NCBI GenBank assembly: GCA_963997635.1
Contig: CAXEND010000002.1
Location: forward strand, 152,539-216,538
DNA: 64,000 nt
Direction: 5' to 3'
DNA from: GCA-2728135 sp002728135
Lineage (GTDB): Bacteria > Pseudomonadota > Alphaproteobacteria > UBA828
Positions 61,831 through 64,000 of the stretch are shown one piece after another. Positions within the stretch are counted from its first letter, which is position 1. Each line of letters begins with the position of its first letter. The notes beneath the pieces are model-generated. The model was not told where the DNA came from, made no database searches, and was given only the letters and a program-made list of their open reading frames with translations. A program made the position numbers and the translations under genes.

Positions 61831-62846
61831 TGATCTACTCTAGTGGTTGTATTATCTATGGAAATTAAATCATGTAATGTATTAGATGGAGGCGATGATT
61901 CTGCCAAAATAGCTCTAGCATGTTGACAATCAAGATACATCTGTTTTTTTAGGTCCTCTGAATTTTCATATTTTTCATCACCCCGAATCCATGAAATAAA
62001 TGCCACCCTGAGTAATTGTCCATAAATTTGGTAATTAAAATCAAGTAAATGAACCTCAAGCAATTCTTCTGATTTATCAAAAGTTGGCCGCCTTCCTACA
62101 TATGCCGCTCCAGGTTGCCAGTCAATTTTTATATTCTGGTCAGATTCCTTAATTCCAATACCAGCCCATACTGCATAAATGCCAGATTTTGGCTTAAGGA
62201 TATTTTTGACAGAGAGATTGGCTGTTGGAAATCCAAGTGAACGGCCAATTTGATCACCATATCTAATTCTTCCTAAAACTTGCCATGGTCGCCCTAATAT
62301 TGATTGAGCTGATTTGACATCACCTAATTTGATATATTGTCGTGCTGCACTAGCTGAGAAAGGTCCATTTTCATCTTCAGCCTTTTCCACACTAGTTACC
62401 TTAAATTCTCCTGTTGAAGATTTTTCTTTTAAAAGGTTAATTTCACCCTTACGACCCGACCCAAAGGCAAAATCATAACCTACAACTATATGCTTTGCCC
62501 TTAAGCCTTCAACCAAAACATTTTTTATGAAATCCTGAGCTTCCAAATTTGCTAGATCCTGATTAAATTTAAGAACATAAATTATATCAACACCCAGAGA
62601 AGCTATTGCCTCTGTTTTTGCCCTAAAGGGGGTCAAACGGAAAGGCTCGTTAGATTTACTGAGCAATTCCCTTGGATGGGGTTCAAAAGTCATCACACCA
62701 AGGGCTGCTCCCTCTTCCCGAGCAATTTCAGCAGCTTTAGAAATAACCTTACCATGGCCTAAATGCACACCATCAAAGTTCCCCACAGCAATCACTGCAC
62801 CATGGGCCTTATGATCTATATTATTCCAATAACGAAAAATCCGCAT
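61827..62846 (-). CDS. ribF: Bifunctional riboflavin kinase/FMN adenylyltransferase
   Basis: Makes FMN and FAD. 339 residues. The N-terminal nucleotidyltransferase domain has AVGNFDGVHLGHGKVI (about 20-35) and the ISSTR-like FSASAARQYI (about 164-173). The C-terminal kinase domain has IRYGDQIGRSLGFPTANLSV (about 193-212) and VHLLDFNYQIYG. It supplies the flavin cofactors needed by enzymes such as ETF-QO. It is followed by ileS with a four-base overlap. No riboswitch fold was seen upstream. Confidence 0.96.
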   Translation of the reverse strand: MRIFRYWNNIDHKAHGAVIAVGNFDGVHLGHGKVISKAAEIAREEGAALGVMTFEPHPRELLSKSNEPFRLTPFRAKTEAIASLGVDIIYVLKFNQDLANLEAQDFIKNVLVEGLRAKHIVVGYDFAFGSGRKGEINLLKEKSSTGEFKVTSVEKAEDENGPFSASAARQYIKLGDVKSAQSILGRPWQVLGRIRYGDQIGRSLGFPTANLSVKNILKPKSGIYAVWAGIGIKESDQNIKIDWQPGAAYVGRRPTFDKSEELLEVHLLDFNYQIYGQLLRVAFISWIRGDEKYENSEDLKKQMYLDCQHARAILAESSPPSNTLHDLISIDNTTTRVDQ

Positions 62847-62980
62847 GATTCCGCGGTCACTCCAATTAAAATGTTAAAATAATTAAAATTTGTTGGCGGA
62901 GAATAGACCTCTAGTTCCTCAAAAACTAGTCCTAGCAAGGTTATCATTTTTTAATACCTTACTCATGTATCTATTTCTAT

Positions 62981-63430
62981 CTACAATTTGCGTGATGGAA
63001 TTTGAATTAAGGCAGTTCCATCTATTAAAATTCTGGCATCAACTCTACAAATAGTCTGAAATGTTGCACGACATTTTTTTGTATGTAATTCAATAACTTT
63101 TGCACTAGCTGTAACCCTTTCACCGGGTTGCAGAGGTGATAAAAATCTTAAAGATTGATCAAGATAAATGCAGCCTGGTCCTGGCATTCTAGTTCCAATC
63201 ACTGTAGAAATAAACGATGCTATAAGCATACCATGTGCAATTCGGCCTTTAAAAATAGAACTCTCTGCAAAATTAGAATCAAGATGAATGGGGTTATTAT
63301 CACCAGTTAGTTCAGCAAATAATTCTATATCTCGCTGTGTAACGAGGCGAGTATATTCAGCACTCATACCCTCTCGTAAATCTTCAAAAAATGTAATTGG
63401 ATGAATGTTATTTGATTTTTTATTTTCCAT
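62981..63430 (-). CDS. MaoC-like (R)-specific enoyl-CoA hydratase
   Basis: Hot-dog fold protein of 149 residues. The hydratase 2 motif is FAELTGDNNPIHLDSNFAESSIFKGRIAHGML (about 34-65), with catalytic Asp and His of the (R)-hydratase site. It probably hydrates enoyl-CoA in fatty-acid or polyester metabolism; other MaoC proteins act in unrelated pathways. It is a single gene, divergent from the amidase gene. The ATG start is preceded by AGGAGAGGT, a good ribosome-binding site. Confidence 0.88.
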   Translation of the reverse strand: MENKKSNNIHPITFFEDLREGMSAEYTRLVTQRDIELFAELTGDNNPIHLDSNFAESSIFKGRIAHGMLIASFISTVIGTRMPGPGCIYLDQSLRFLSPLQPGERVTASAKVIELHTKKCRATFQTICRVDARILIDGTALIQIPSRKL

Positions 63431-63622
63431 TCACCTCTCCTTAGTTGTAATAAATAGCAATGAATGATTCTGATTCAATCCACATAAAAATAAACTTAAA
63501 CAATGAAAAAATTATTTTTTAGAACATTAACAAAAATCACTAGTTATAACGACTAATTAAATATTACACTTATATAAACCTTAGGGTGATTAGTTATTTT
63601 TGTGAAAATATAAATGAGATTT

Positions 63623-63630
63623 AGGGAGGA
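63623..63630 (+). promoter_or_regulatory. Strong ribosome-binding site of the amidase gene
   Basis: AGGGAGGA four bases before ATG 63635 is among the best anti-16S matches in the window and fixes the start of the partial amidase gene. Upstream, TAGTTAT occurs at 63541-63547 and again at 63591-63597, the first copy preceded by ATCAC and the second by its reverse complement GTGAT, a possible but weak regulatory pair. Confidence 0.6.
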
Positions 63631-63634
63631 ACCT

Positions 63635-64000
63635 ATGGCAAAGTTTCCAACAGTAAGAACACCCACTATTGATGAAGTCCTTGATATAGCTGACGATTTT
63701 GGTTTGAACTTATCAATAGAAGATGCAGAAAGTTATCAAGGTCTGATGGCTGGTACAGTTGCATCCTATGACAGACTTGATGATTTAGCTGAACCAAAAC
63801 TTGAGGTAAAATATCCACGAACAACAGGATATAGGCCTCCACCCGAAGAAAACCCTTATAACGCCTGGTACTGGAAATCAAAAGTTAAAGGAAAGACTAG
63901 AGGCTTACTATCAGGAAAAACTATAGTTCTGAAGGATAATATTTGTCTTGCAGGAGTTCCAATGATGAATGGCTCTATGGTTCTTGAAGGTTTTGTTCCA
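63635..64000 (+). CDS. Amidase, N-terminal fragment
   Basis: The first 122 codons of an amidase-signature enzyme; the rest lies beyond the window. The catalytic Lys100 is in GKTIVLKDNICLAGVPMMNGS (94-114), with the family's NPYNAWYWKSKVKG (73-86) before it. This pattern, with YPRTTGYRP upstream, is closest in my memory to the amidases found with nitrile hydratases rather than to GatA. The Ser-cisSer part is not visible. It could hydrolyse amides from nitrile or amide nutrients. It is divergent from the MaoC-like gene. Confidence 0.8.
   Translation, partial: MAKFPTVRTPTIDEVLDIADDFGLNLSIEDAESYQGLMAGTVASYDRLDDLAEPKLEVKYPRTTGYRPPPEENPYNAWYWKSKVKGKTRGLLSGKTIVLKDNICLAGVPMMNGSMVLEGFVP

Noticed and set aside
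62911..62929. CTAGTT/AACTAG inverted repeat between the MaoC gene and ribF
   Set aside because: Six-base stem without a U-tract, and no match to an FMN riboswitch fold in the ribF leader. Function not supported.
1..64000. CRISPR arrays, insertion sequences, prophage, tRNA/rRNA genes, toxin-antitoxin or defence islands
   Set aside because: No regularly spaced repeats, transposase, integrase, tRNA-like cloverleaf or known defence genes could be found by reading the sequence. The window is contiguous core genes.

Overview
The window is AT-rich chromosomal DNA from an alphaproteobacterium, most likely a free-living, probably marine, Rhodospirillales-like lineage (tentative; no 16S gene is present). 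The evidence is a CcrM-type GANTC adenine methyltransferase, a split ATP synthase operon with both b' and b subunits, the order ctaC-ctaD-ctaB-small gene-ctaG-ctaE-surf1-thrC-M16 protease-GNAT, an alphaproteobacterial-type GshA, SMC and DUF721 protein, and an ETF-ubiquinone oxidoreductase gene at the left edge. Coding density is very high. Stops and starts often overlap (ATGA or TAATG), and most convergent genes nearly touch.

Layout. 0-5 kb: ETF-QO fragment (minus), then a family 4-like uracil-DNA glycosylase, a lytic transglycosylase and MoaB (plus), facing two small glycosyltransferases (minus). 5-9.6 kb: a CPA2 antiporter, RNase HII, CcrM and MutY. 9.6-14.3 kb: DUF721/DciA-like, a Tat-signal DsbA and SMC. 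14.4-17.1 kb: ATP synthase Fo operon atpI-B-E-F'-F. 17.2-20.6 kb: homoserine kinase, RNase HI, a peroxiredoxin, YqgE and a GNAT. 20.7-29.5 kb: a minus-strand run of M16 protease, threonine synthase and the complete aa3-type cytochrome oxidase cluster, including a 38-residue gene between ctaB and ctaG. 29.9-39.3 kb: TldD, GshA, RsmE, UbiA, an unrecognised 260-residue protein, a UbiD-family decarboxylase, TldE/PmbA and a CysQ-like phosphatase. 39.4-45.2 kb: a Kdo-lipid A cluster (msbA, DUF374 acyltransferase, waaA, lpxK, lpxL). 45.1-52 kb: M23 peptidase, XseA, PurD, TadA, a divergent MarR/glutamine-amidotransferase pair, RluB-like pseudouridine synthase and RsmD. 52-62.8 kb: minus-strand MutL, Pgi, an M16 pair, a DUF3035 lipoprotein, LspA, IleS and RibF. 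63-64 kb: a MaoC-like dehydratase and the start of an amidase.

Functionally this is core physiology: aerobic respiration (ETF-QO, ubiquinone synthesis, aa3 oxidase, ATP synthase), DNA maintenance (Udg, MutY, MutL, XseA, RNases H, SMC, CcrM), envelope construction (lipid A, lytic transglycosylase, M23, LspA) and amino acid, nucleotide and flavin biosynthesis. I found no phage, insertion sequence, CRISPR array, tRNA, rRNA or obvious defence or secondary-metabolite system, and I do not claim a new system. The points most worth a second look are the unrecognised protein between ubiA and the UbiD gene, the small gene in the cytochrome oxidase cluster, a possible frameshift in the DUF721 gene, and several palindromic candidate operators: a RegA/PrrA-like box near ctaC, an operator in the marR/amidotransferase gap, a palindrome over the gshA promoter and a CtrA-like box before yqgE.
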